Positions 16,498 to 24,390 of a DNA stretch of 64,000 nt are shown here, piece by piece. Source of the stretch: Egaibacter danicus. Lineage in GTDB: Bacteria > Pseudomonadota > Gammaproteobacteria > Burkholderiales > Burkholderiaceae_C. Position 1 is the stretch's first letter. The number at the start of each line of letters is the position of its first letter. The translations under genes and the position numbers were made by a program. The stretch is from the NCBI GenBank assembly GCA_016707075.1, contig JADJII010000011.1, positions 1 through 64,000 of the forward strand, read 5' to 3'. The notes under the pieces were generated by a model. The model was not told the origin of the DNA. It saw only the letters and a list, made by a program, of their open reading frames with translations, and did not search any database.

Positions 16498-17964
16498 GTG
16501 CGATCGAGTTCTGTGAAAAAAATGCAAATGTCGTTGATTGCAGCGGTAGTCGCCTCTTTGGTGGCATGCGGTGGTGGTGGTGCAGCCACGCCCGTGGCGG
16601 CGGTTGGCGGAACGCCAACGCCAACGCCAACGCCAACGCCAACGCCAACGCCAACGCCAACGCCAACTCCGACTCCATCAAATGTAATTTCTGCCAATCC
16701 GGGCAATTACCTCACGTTGCTGGCCGCGCTCAAGCCTGGCGATACCCTGTTACTTGCGCCTGGCAATTACGGTGTGGACAGCAATGGGAATGACACTGGC
16801 AGCCCACCTGGCCTCCCGCTGTTTGGCATCAACGGCACGGCCACGGCGCCGATCACGATCACCGGCCCCGAGAGTGGGCCGCGGCCGGTTCTCCTGGGTA
16901 GATCGACTCATAACACCGTCCGTATTGATGGCTCCAGCTACGTAGTTGTGCGCAATATTGACATCAACAATCGTGGACTGGGTGCGCCCGGCGTCGCCTC
17001 GCAAGGCGTTTCGCATCACATCACGCTGGAGAATCTTTATATCCACGGCGTCGGTGACAGCCAGCAGACTGTCGGCATCGCGGCCAACAGCGCGCCCACG
17101 TGGAACTGGACCATCCGTAACAACCAAATCATCGGTGCCGGCACCGGGATGTACCTCGGGAATTCCGACGGCAATGCCCCCTTCGTGGCCGGCCTGATAG
17201 AACACAACCTGATTCGCGACACCATCGGCTACAGCATGCAGATCAAGCACCAGACTGTCTGGTCTTCAGTCCCGGCTGGCATGCCGACCGGCACCACCAC
17301 GACGGTCGTCCGTCACAACGTGTTTTCCAAGTTGAGCAGCTTCGTCTCGGCGGATGGCGCGCGGCCCAACTTGCTGGTGGGCGACCAGCCCCCCAGTGGG
17401 CCCGGCTCCGGGAATGGCTTCGAGATTTACGGCAATTTCTTCTGGCAAAACCCGACTGAAGCGCTATTTCAGGGCGAGGGCAACATTGCGTTTCACCACA
17501 ACCTGATGGTCAACGCCTCCGGCCCAGCAGTCGTCATTCAGCGGCACTACGGCTCTGTGCGCAACGTGCGGATCTTCGCCAACACCATCGTGGCGCGCGA
17601 CAACGGAATTTCCGTCACCGGTGGTCAATCCGGAACAACTCAGCGCGTGGCCGGCAATGCGGTGTTCGCCGCAAACCCGGTCAGCATCAGCGGGGCTGAT
17701 GCCGCTCAAATTGACAATGTCACGGGTAGCCAGGCCGCAGCCGCGACCTATCTCAACAATCCTGGCGCCGCATTGGGCCAGCTTGATCTTTATCCAAGAG
17801 TTGGCCAATTGCAGGCCCCTGCGCTCAACACGAGCGGGCTGAGCGCTTACGCCGACTGGAACCGCGATTTCAATGGAACCGGTGACTCCTGGACGACGCG
17901 CGGCGCTTACGCCGGCACCGGGACGAATCCAGGCTGGCAGCCGCAGTTGGCGATTAAGCCCTGA
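16498..17964 (+). CDS. lipoprotein with a (TP)n linker and right-handed beta-helix domain
   Basis: 488 aa from GTG 16498 (ATG 16522 is possible). A lipoprotein signal ends in LVAC with Cys24, then glycine-rich GGGGAATPVAAVGG and eleven Thr-Pro units form a rigid linker. The rest shows right-handed parallel beta-helix features: repeated short strand/turn rungs such as HNTVRIDGSSYVVVRNIDIN, HHITLENLYIHGVG and WNWTIRNNQIIG. Such folds occur in polysaccharide lyases, epimerases and adhesins; no catalytic site could be assigned. It is probably anchored in the outer membrane and acts on or binds a polysaccharide. Preceded by rubredoxin 115 nt away; likely independent. Confidence 0.8.
   Translation: MRSSSVKKMQMSLIAAVVASLVACGGGGAATPVAAVGGTPTPTPTPTPTPTPTPTPTPTPSNVISANPGNYLTLLAALKPGDTLLLAPGNYGVDSNGNDTGSPPGLPLFGINGTATAPITITGPESGPRPVLLGRSTHNTVRIDGSSYVVVRNIDINNRGLGAPGVASQGVSHHITLENLYIHGVGDSQQTVGIAANSAPTWNWTIRNNQIIGAGTGMYLGNSDGNAPFVAGLIEHNLIRDTIGYSMQIKHQTVWSSVPAGMPTGTTTTVVRHNVFSKLSSFVSADGARPNLLVGDQPPSGPGSGNGFEIYGNFFWQNPTEALFQGEGNIAFHHNLMVNASGPAVVIQRHYGSVRNVRIFANTIVARDNGISVTGGQSGTTQRVAGNAVFAANPVSISGADAAQIDNVTGSQAAAATYLNNPGAALGQLDLYPRVGQLQAPALNTSGLSAYADWNRDFNGTGDSWTTRGAYAGTGTNPGWQPQLAIKP
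16612..16665 (+). repeat. hexanucleotide tandem repeat ACGCCA x9
   Basis: Nine perfect ACGCCA units encode Thr-Pro in the linker of the lipoprotein, followed by two imperfect units. Unit gain or loss keeps the frame, so linker length may vary between strains. Confidence 0.9.
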
Positions 17965-18008
17965 CCGGGCGAAATGCTCTCCTTGTCGCTACAACGACAC
18001 GGAGTAGT

Positions 18009-18914
18009 TCACCGCTTGCGCAACCCCAGCCACATCACCGCACCCACCACCAGCAAGGCGCCGCCAATCTGAACCGGGGCAATGGCCTGGCCCAGAATGG
18101 CCCAGGCCAGCACCAGCGCAAACACCGGTTCCACATTCATGATGGCCGAGTTGCCCGCCACACCCAGCCTGGGCAGCACAGTGAACATGATGGTGAACGC
18201 CGTGCCATACAGAAACGTCAGCGCAGCCAGGCCCCACCAGCCCACAACAGCCTGCGGCCAGTGCGGGCCACCCTGCATGCCCATCACACCCAGCGCCATC
18301 AACCCGGTCAGCACCATGGTGCCAGCGGTCCGCACCCGACCATCCAGGCCAGCGGTTTCGTGCTGGGTCAACACCAGCGCCAGGCCGAACGTGCCTGCGG
18401 CGGCCAGCGCAAAGGCCACACCGCTACCGATGCGCTGCCACTGGCCCACTGAACCCAGGCCCGACGTAGCGCCCAGCACATCCAGCGCCAGCGCCAGCCC
18501 GAGCAGGATGACCGGCATGGCCAGCAGCACGGCGCGTTCGGGTGCACGTTTGTAAATCAGCCGGTCCCACAGCGCAGTCCACATCGGGTAGGTGTTGAAC
18601 GCCAGCAGGGCCAGCGCCACCGGCAGGCGGGCCACGGCAGAGTAAAGGCACTGGCTCTGAATGCCAACCAGCAGCCCCACCACCAGTAACCCGCGCCGCT
18701 GGCGAGCGTCTGGCTGCAAGGGCACGCGGTTCAGAAAAAGGATGAGGCCCACCACCGCAGCAGTGACCAGACTGCGCGAAGCCACCGCCGTGGCCACATC
18801 CAGCCCGCTGTTGAACGCCAGGCGCGCCGCCACATGGTTGGCGCCCATCATCAGGGCGATGAGCAGCAGGGTGAAGAAGGCGGTGAGGCTGAGGTGGCGG
18901 GTGGGGCTGATCAT
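18009..18914 (-). CDS. EamA/DMT-family transporter
   Basis: 301 aa from MISPTRHLSLTAFFTLLL. Ten predicted transmembrane helices arranged as two EamA repeats (first repeat about residues 10-145, second about 160-295), as in RhaT/YdcZ-type exporters of the drug/metabolite superfamily. Typical features are MMGANHVAARLAF in helix 1 and AVARLPVALALLAFNTYPMW. It likely exports an amino acid or other small metabolite; substrate unknown. The longer open frame to 19007 has no start support. Confidence 0.88.
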   Translation of the reverse strand: MISPTRHLSLTAFFTLLLIALMMGANHVAARLAFNSGLDVATAVASRSLVTAAVVGLILFLNRVPLQPDARQRRGLLVVGLLVGIQSQCLYSAVARLPVALALLAFNTYPMWTALWDRLIYKRAPERAVLLAMPVILLGLALALDVLGATSGLGSVGQWQRIGSGVAFALAAAGTFGLALVLTQHETAGLDGRVRTAGTMVLTGLMALGVMGMQGGPHWPQAVVGWWGLAALTFLYGTAFTIMFTVLPRLGVAGNSAIMNVEPVFALVLAWAILGQAIAPVQIGGALLVVGAVMWLGLRKR

Positions 18915-19174
18915 GAGGCAAAGTGGGGATTCTTTGCCCACAGCATAAACAAAGCCGAAGCGGGTACGGGCTTGCCGCAAATCATGGGCAGGAGGATACT
19001 GATCCATCAGCAGAAATTTGTCGGTCAGGAGGCATGCGCAGCCGTTTTGTCGGCGTGTCTGCAGGCGCGTTCTGCCCCCTGGGCGCAGACGTATTGACTT
19101 ACCGAGCTCAAGGCCAAGGCCGGTTGCGCTGACCGGGCGATCGGCCCTATGCCGGAAATGAGCCGCATGAATGA

Positions 19175-19441
19175 AAAGGCAGTCGCCACGGATGGACCAA
19201 TGAGCCCAATGGCGACATGATCGTTTATTCAGACAACCGGGGCGGCAATGGTCGCCCGTCTACCGCACCGGGCAAATGGACAGTCGCGGATGATGGCCGG
19301 TTTTGCATGGTCGTTCAATGGAAAAAGGGCGAGTCCGAAGAGACTTGCCGGTTTATCGTGAAGGCATCAGACGGCTATTACGCCGTGACTGAATTGGACT
19401 CCGTAGCTCACAAGGCATTCAAGCTCAGCATCTCACGCTAA
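19175..19441 (+). pseudogene. remnant of a small protein (DUF995-like pattern), N-terminus lost
   Basis: The open frame starting at a TGA 19172-19174 reads KGSRHGWTNEPNGDMIVYSD, then PGKWTVADDGRFCMVVQWKK with a Cys pair (FCMV and ETCRF), and ends KAFKLSISR. This core resembles small secreted proteins in which a W-containing beta sheet with two cysteines follows a missing signal peptide. The only ATG in frame (19217) falls inside the core and has no ribosome binding site. The sequence from 18915 to 19174 otherwise has no convincing gene; codons in another frame (LTELKAKAGC at about 19097-19126) may be the displaced N-terminal part. Confidence 0.4.
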
Positions 19442-19469
19442 CCATCCACATCCATCGGAGCAAGCAACC

Positions 19470-20515
19470 ATGATGACAATCGCCTGCACGCTGCGCGCAC
19501 TGGCCATTTGCGCAACCTGGGCCTGTCTGGCCACCAGCGCCCAGACCATCACACCGCTGACCGATTTCAAAAGCGGCCCGGGCAACGGGGTCTATAGCTA
19601 CGCCTCCAGCACACCGGCCACCGTGGGCGACTTGATGCAGGCCAGCCGCCCGCGACCGGCAGCCACGGCGCGCGGCGAACTGGTATTGCCGCCCAACGCG
19701 GCGCCCGACGCCAAACTCCCGCCGTGATTCTGGTGCACGGCTCGGGCGGCATTTACCCCGAGCAGATCACCTACTGGGCCAAGCTGTTCAATGAGCAGGG
19801 CATTGTGGCGTTTGTGATCGACGCGTTTGGCCCGCGCGGCGTCAAGTCCACCGGAGAAGACCAGAGCCTGGTGCCGTTTGCCGCAGATACCGCCGATGCG
19901 TTTGCCGCATTGGGCATGCTGGCCAGCCACCCGCGCATCGACCCCAAACGCATCGCGGTGATGGGGTTCTCACGCGGGGGCATCACGGCCGTACGCAGCG
20001 CGGTGCTGCCCATTGCAAAAGGTTCGGCGCCTGCCGGCGTCCGGTTTGTGGCGCATCTGGCTATTTACAGCGGAGGCTGTGCGGGCGCGCTGTCGGTCAC
20101 AGCCAAGCCGGGCGTGTTCGGGCCTGCGCCCATCCTGTTTGTGCATGGCGACGCTGATGACTACGCGTATTTGAGCGACTGCAAAATCTACGCGCAGCGC
20201 ATCAGCGCGGCGGGCACACCCACCGAAGTGGTGGTGCTGCCCGGCGCGCGCCACAAGTTTGATGTGGACGACCCCAAACGCGTGAACGCCCGCAACAACC
20301 CCAAGACCAAAGAAGGCTGCCCGCTGGAATACGACGTGGTGGACTTCAAGTTCAGGGACCGTCGCAGCGGCGAAGTGCTCTCGCAGGACGCGATGCAGAC
20401 GCTGAACCGCGACCTCTGCGCCGACAAGGGCGCCACACTGGAAGGCAACACCAAGGCACGCGAAGCAGCTGGCAAGGCGGTGATGGAGTTTTTGGGCAAG
20501 GTGCTGAAGTCGTAG
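19470..20515 (+). pseudogene. dienelactone hydrolase family protein, broken by a one-base deletion
   Basis: The first part (19470-19727) gives a signal peptide (MMTIACTLRALAICATWACL) and GELVLPPNAAPDAKLPP then TGA. The second part, from GTG 19724, reads ILVHGSGGIYPEQITYWAKL, with nucleophile motif GFSRGG, Asp in HGDADDYAYL and His in GARHKFD, i.e. a complete alpha/beta hydrolase core. Joining the two frames needs one extra base near 19722 and gives KLPAVILVHGSGG, the normal family sequence. Either a real frameshift, a consensus error, or two proteins coupled through the GTGA overlap. Secreted hydrolase of unknown substrate. Confidence 0.8.
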
Positions 20516-20532
20516 GCTTTGCCCGGCGCTGC

Positions 20533-21075
20533 CTAGACCCGCTCAAGGCGAACATGTGGTTTCGCCGGTAGTGCGATGGAAATCGAATCACCTGGCCGGA
20601 CGATGCCACCCCGAATGACGACGCTCATCACACCTGCTTTTCGGACGAGTTCGCCTTCTGCTGTGCGGTCGAGCACGGCCGACATCAGACCCGTCTGGAA
20701 TTGATCAATCTGCACACAAGGGTTGCGCAAACCTGTGAGCCGCACGACTGCACCATCGCCAAGGCTCAGCTCGGTGCCCACAGGCAACTCAAGCAGCGCG
20801 ATGCCAGAGGTAGTGATGTTTTCACCGAGCGCACCGGGCAAAACGGTGTGCCCTTTTGCCGCAAGTTCTTCAAACAACTCGGCATGTAACAAGTGAACCT
20901 GGCGAAGATTGGGTTGCGTCGGGTCCTGCTTCACCCGTGAGCGATGCTTGACCGTTACGCCGCAGTGCGCGTCGCCCTCCACGCCCTGGCCGACCAGCAG
21001 TGTGATCTCGGAAGCGAGTGGTTTGCTGAACTCGTGTGCGCGGTTCAAGCTGACACTGACAACTTTTGCTTTCAT
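20533..21075 (-). CDS. MOSC domain protein
   Basis: 180 aa from MKAKVVSVSLNRAHEFSK. MOSC fold related to the C-terminal domain of molybdenum cofactor sulfurase, with GALGENITTSGIALLELPVG and the conserved cysteine in LRNPCVQIDQF. A role in molybdenum-cofactor sulfur transfer or as a stand-alone oxime/N-oxide reductase partner (YiiM-like) is possible but unproven. It is the last gene of a minus-strand run that begins with the methyltransferase at 22807; the gap to the YdeI-like gene upstream is 31 nt. Confidence 0.87.
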   Translation of the reverse strand: MKAKVVSVSLNRAHEFSKPLASEITLLVGQGVEGDAHCGVTVKHRSRVKQDPTQPNLRQVHLLHAELFEELAAKGHTVLPGALGENITTSGIALLELPVGTELSLGDGAVVRLTGLRNPCVQIDQFQTGLMSAVLDRTAEGELVRKAGVMSVVIRGGIVRPGDSISIALPAKPHVRLERV

Positions 21076-21106
21076 GGAGCTGGAAAAGTTCGGCCGCATT
21101 CGCGGC

Positions 21107-21670
21107 TTACCTGAGCCGCTGCCCGGCGGCACTGGCTTCGAGCAGTTTGGTGAGCCTGGCAGCCCGTGTCTCGGGCTTTTTTGCGCTGCAGACCCAGTGC
21201 AGCACAACTTTTCTGTAGCCGGGCGGCGTGCTGTCAAAGAAGTGCCACGCCACCTTGTTGCGCTTGAAGGTGCGCAGTTCGGCCGGGGACAACTCGGCGG
21301 CCTCCTCCCGTTCGTGAGAGTACACCATGGATCTGGCTTCGGTCCGCCTGGCAAATGCCTGGGCTCCCGCAGGCGTCATGCGCCCTTCAGCCTGAAGCTG
21401 CGCGACCTTGGCGATGTTGATGGCGCTCCAGATCGAAGTTGGTTTTCTGGGCGTGAAGCGGATCGTGTAGGTAGCGTCGTCAATCCGCTTGCGAACCCCG
21501 TCAATCCAGCCAAAACACAGTGCTTCGTCCACAGATTCAGACCAGGACATGCTGGGCCGCCCCGTGCCGACCTTGTGGAAACCCACCAGCAGCTCTGCGG
21601 CGTTGCTTGCGTTGGATTCGAACCATTGGCGGAAGGCTTTGGCGTTCGGAAAGAACGTCGGGGCGGTCAT
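21107..21670 (-). CDS. YdeI/OmpD-associated family protein
   Basis: 187 aa. Matches the YdeI-type family (also called bacteriocin-protection proteins): FFPNAKAFRQWFESNASNAA at the N-terminus, ELLVGFHKVGTGRPSMSW, VDEALCFGWIDGVRKRIDD, and the central RFTPRKPTSIWSAINIAKV. Cytoplasmic, no signal or membrane segment. The biochemical role is not established in the family. It lies 8 nt downstream of the GFA gene. Confidence 0.88.
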   Translation of the reverse strand: MTAPTFFPNAKAFRQWFESNASNAAELLVGFHKVGTGRPSMSWSESVDEALCFGWIDGVRKRIDDATYTIRFTPRKPTSIWSAINIAKVAQLQAEGRMTPAGAQAFARRTEARSMVYSHEREEAAELSPAELRTFKRNKVAWHFFDSTPPGYRKVVLHWVCSAKKPETRAARLTKLLEASAAGQRLR

Positions 21671-21678
21671 GCGAGTGG

Positions 21679-22110
21679 TCAGGTGTCAGGCTCACCTGGC
21701 TGCTGGGGCGACTGGGGAAAGTGCGGAATTGTCTGATCAAGGCAAACCCACGGTTGTGCACTGGATGTCCAAATGTCCAGCATCGGCTGAAACCGGGAAG
21801 GTTCGTCCAGCGACGGAAAACGGATAGACGTGAATCCCGGATTCGCTTCGCTCCAGGTGAACAAGGGCGTGCCACAGTCGGCGCAAAAACTGCGGGTCGC
21901 AAGACCGCCGCTGCTTGCACGAACGGAGTATGTCCTCGGCGTACCGATGACATCCAGGTCGTTGGTCATGACGACGACGCCAGACGCGAAAGGCGCGCCA
22001 CTTGAGCGCTGACAGTCCAGGCAATGACAGTTAAGCATGGCTAGGGGCGCGTGGGCGCATTGGTAGCGAATCGATCTGCATGTGCAACCGCCCGAGAATG
22101 GAGTATTCAT
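21679..22110 (-). CDS. GFA (glutathione-dependent formaldehyde-activating) family protein
   Basis: 143 aa from MNTPFSGGCTCRSIRYQC. Zinc-binding cysteines are visible as GCTCRS, NCHCLDCQRSSG and FCADCGTPLF, the pattern of the Gfa/CENP-V fold. Some members are S-hydroxymethylglutathione synthase but most have no assigned activity. I placed the start at 22110 because residues before it lack similarity. It stands between the methyltransferase (25 nt) and the YdeI-like gene (8 nt). Confidence 0.88.
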   Translation of the reverse strand: MNTPFSGGCTCRSIRYQCAHAPLAMLNCHCLDCQRSSGAPFASGVVVMTNDLDVIGTPRTYSVRASSGGLATRSFCADCGTPLFTWSEANPGFTSIRFPSLDEPSRFQPMLDIWTSSAQPWVCLDQTIPHFPQSPQQPGEPDT

Positions 22111-22135
22111 ATCGTAGTTTCTTGTACATGTGGGC

Positions 22136-22807
22136 TCAGGCATATGCTACCCATCCGCGAAATGCCAATCCTGTATAGAAGACGTTGATGTCCGAGAAGC
22201 CTGCCTTTCGCATGAGTTCTTCGTCCTGCTCCGGGGCAAGAATGGGCAACTGCTTGCCAATCGCCGCCGCCGCCGTCCTTGCCTGTTCAGGGTCTACACC
22301 AGATGAGATCGCAAACGCTGCACATCGAGACAACCAGAGTTCACGCTCTGCAGGGTTCTGAGAGATGCTGTAGTGCATGGCGACAAAAACGCCACCGGGC
22401 TTCAATCGGGCATGAATTTCACACAATGTTCTGTAGCGTTCAGCTTCGGTGGTGAAGTGCAGGGTCAACAGACAAGACGCCGCGTCGAAAGGCCCCTTGG
22501 GTGCCGCTTCGATATATCCATGATGTAGCTGGACGCGATAAGTCAGCGGCCCGAGAGCAGTCTTCGCCAGACTCAACATTTCGGCGGAAGGATCAACGCC
22601 ATCAAGGTGCCAATCAGGAAACGACTCAGCGAAGAACTTGAGCTCCATGCCGCCGCCAGCGCCAACGACCAACACACTCCCATGGAGTGGTGTGCGCTCA
22701 GCCAATAGCAGGGCTGCCATGCGATGCACATCATTCAAGCCGGGAACACGTCGGGTTGCGTTTTCTGCGTAGTCGGCGATTGCCTTGGGATCTGAGAAGG
22801 ATGACAT
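22136..22807 (-). CDS. class I SAM-dependent methyltransferase
   Basis: 223 aa from MSSFSDPKAIADYAENA (a start five codons earlier at 22822 is possible). Motif I is VLVVGAGGGMEL, with the acidic residue at the end of beta 2 in DGVDPSAEM and a motif after beta 4 in FDAASCLLTLHF. The N-terminal AENATRRVPG helix covers the active site as in small-molecule methyltransferases. Substrate unknown. It heads the four-gene minus-strand run with GFA, YdeI-like and MOSC proteins. Confidence 0.88.
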   Translation of the reverse strand: MSSFSDPKAIADYAENATRRVPGLNDVHRMAALLLAERTPLHGSVLVVGAGGGMELKFFAESFPDWHLDGVDPSAEMLSLAKTALGPLTYRVQLHHGYIEAAPKGPFDAASCLLTLHFTTEAERYRTLCEIHARLKPGGVFVAMHYSISQNPAERELWLSRCAAFAISSGVDPEQARTAAAAIGKQLPILAPEQDEELMRKAGFSDINVFYTGLAFRGWVAYA

Positions 22808-22864
22808 TCTGTGCTGCCTCAACGTTTCAGGTGACCGGGACCCATTGCGGCTAATGGTCTGGCG

Positions 22865-23380
22865 TCACCGCACGCCCCTAAGTGGTATCTTGTCCGCGCC
22901 TCTCGTGATGGGACAGTTAACTACGATGTCCGTGTCCACGATTGAAACATCACCGCGATCCTTGGCGGCAAGTAACTCTTCTTCTGATTTCAAAATCCGG
23001 GAGTTTGAGCCTGCGATCCACCTGACTTCTGCAACCCGCCACAAAGGGCTATAGGATTTGTCCTTGTTATTCGCACCTGTCGGGAGGGGTGCTGACTGGA
23101 AGATGCTTATTTGTTCGTTATTTACAAACTTGTAAACACGCTCTACCAGTGAGCCACGCGGTTGGCTTGCGAGTGCTTCTCGAAGGCGTGGGACGTAGTT
23201 AGCCCCCATCATTTGGGCCATATTGGCATCAGAAATGTCAGTTGTTATGTATTCAACTATTTGGCTTTCGAACCAGGCTTTGCTTAGCGGAAGTACTGTC
23301 TCGGTCTTTCCGACATCAAAAAGTGGATTCGCGCAACCCGATAGAAGAATTGAAAGAAGCGCGATGAAGTGAATTTTCAT
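22865..23380 (-). CDS. putative lipoprotein
   Basis: 171 aa from MKIHFIALLSILLSGCANPL with lipobox LSGC (Cys16). The mature part contains DANMAQMMGANYVPRLREAL, RVYKFVNNEQISIFQSAPLP and YSPLWRVAEVRWIAG, a pattern I have seen in uncharacterised secreted proteins. The stretch 22900-23400 appears richer in A+T than its neighbours, which hints at acquisition by transfer. The open frame runs further upstream to 23476 without start support. No partner genes suggest a role. Confidence 0.75.
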   Translation of the reverse strand: MKIHFIALLSILLSGCANPLFDVGKTETVLPLSKAWFESQIVEYITTDISDANMAQMMGANYVPRLREALASQPRGSLVERVYKFVNNEQISIFQSAPLPTGANNKDKSYSPLWRVAEVRWIAGSNSRILKSEEELLAAKDRGDVSIVDTDIVVNCPITRGADKIPLRGVR

Positions 23381-23532
23381 GGAGTCAAAAGACCGTGATT
23401 TGGTGAAATTTCTCATCCGCATCAAACATTTGACGGTGATGGCTGTCCAACTGTACCGGCATATTGAAATTGACAAAGTCGCCGGTGGTTTAAGGCGGTG
23501 ATATCACTGCGCGGAAGCCGAAAACCTTTCCC

Positions 23533-24174
23533 TCACGCCCAATAAAACGCATCCGCCAGCACCCTCCTCAAATGCGCCTGCACATCCACCGGCCAGTCGC
23601 CGATGCGTGCATCCAGCCCCGCCTGATCTCCCGCAAACAGCGCGCGGCTGGCTTCTTCAAAACCGGGTTCGTGGCCGGCCATGGTGGACATGAATTTGTA
23701 GCCCACGGCGCGGCACTGGCGCACGCGGTCCTGCACGCCTGACGCGCGGCTGGCGTCTTCCACCAGCTTGCGCAGCGCCACCGAGGCGCCGCCGCTCTGC
23801 GTGCCCAGCCACTCCCAGTGGCGCGGCAGCAGCGTCACCTCGCGCGCCACCACGCCCAGTTTGGGTCGGCCAGGGCCGCGGGGTGACACTGCTGACGATG
23901 ACGACGTTTCTTCGGCGGGTTGGTCGATCGCGGGGGCTTCCAGTGCAACAGCCTGGGCGGCCAGGCGGGCGGCGAATTCATCGGGCGCGCCGCGCCAGTC
24001 CAGCTCGATGACCTCGCTGGTGGCGTCATTGAAGATCAGCACCGCCAGCGGCGCGTTGCTGGCGGCCCATTTGTCCACCGCCCGTTTGGCCACTGGGGCC
24101 ACGTCGTTCAGCGCGCCGGTGGCGATGCGTTGGCTGCCTTCAAAGGCGGTGCAGGGGGTGTTGAGCCAGGTCAT
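23533..24174 (-). CDS. DUF2239 family protein
   Basis: 213 aa soluble protein. The N-terminal third has a beta-rich start, CTAFEGSQRIATGALNDVA. A Pro/Gly/Ser-rich linker containing RGPGRPKLG (AT-hook-like GRP core) leads to the conserved VVAREVTLLPRHWEWLGTQS. The C-terminal part is helical, GASVALRKLVEDASR and beyond, ending DAFYWA. Family function is unknown; the linker and helical part would suit DNA or RNA binding, but that is inference. Three ATCCGGGT-type boxes just upstream suggest repression by a dedicated regulator or autoregulation. Confidence 0.88.
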   Translation of the reverse strand: MTWLNTPCTAFEGSQRIATGALNDVAPVAKRAVDKWAASNAPLAVLIFNDATSEVIELDWRGAPDEFAARLAAQAVALEAPAIDQPAEETSSSSAVSPRGPGRPKLGVVAREVTLLPRHWEWLGTQSGGASVALRKLVEDASRASGVQDRVRQCRAVGYKFMSTMAGHEPGFEEASRALFAGDQAGLDARIGDWPVDVQAHLRRVLADAFYWA

Positions 24175-24179
24175 GAATT

Positions 24180-24243
24180 TATCCGGGTGAAATTAATCAG
24201 CGGATTCTACCCGGATATAACTAGTTTGTGTTTTTACCCGGAT
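24180..24243 (-). promoter_or_regulatory. three ATCCGGGT boxes upstream of the DUF2239 gene
   Basis: TATCCGGGT at 24180-24188 and ACCCGGATA at 24209-24217 form a 9-bp inverted repeat with centres about 29 bp apart; a third box ACCCGGAT at 24236-24243 is a direct repeat of the second at 27-bp spacing. The first box starts 6 nt upstream of the ATG of the minus-strand gene, so binding there would block translation or transcription start. Confidence 0.6.
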
Positions 24244-24269
24244 GATATGTTGCGACAACTATCACCGAC

Positions 24270-24315
24270 TTAGCCAAAACCCAATGGCCTTACCAGTGAA
24301 TAACCCCTACCATTC
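24270..24315 (+). promoter_or_regulatory. promoter/operator element shared with rubrerythrin
   Basis: Starts TTAGCCAAAACCCAATGGCC and ends CCCCTACCATTC; 35 of 46 positions match 15532-15577. The last base abuts repeat copy D. Confidence 0.65.
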
Positions 24316-24369
24316 ACTATGTTTTTAATAGCTGTTCACGCATAGTGGACGAGAGCTAAAGCCCAATTT
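24315..24369 (+). repeat. dispersed repeat copy D
   Basis: ACTATGTTTTTAATAGC, TGTTCACGCATAGTGGACG, AGAGCTAAAGCCCAATTT. Divergent copy in the 5' leader of the rubredoxin reductase gene, ending 21 nt before ATG. Confidence 0.75.
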
Positions 24370-24390
24370 GACCATCAAAATCGACTGAAA

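Noticed and set aside
16498..17964. Assigning polysaccharide lyase activity to the beta-helix lipoprotein
   Set aside because: Fold features are visible but no catalytic residues could be placed.
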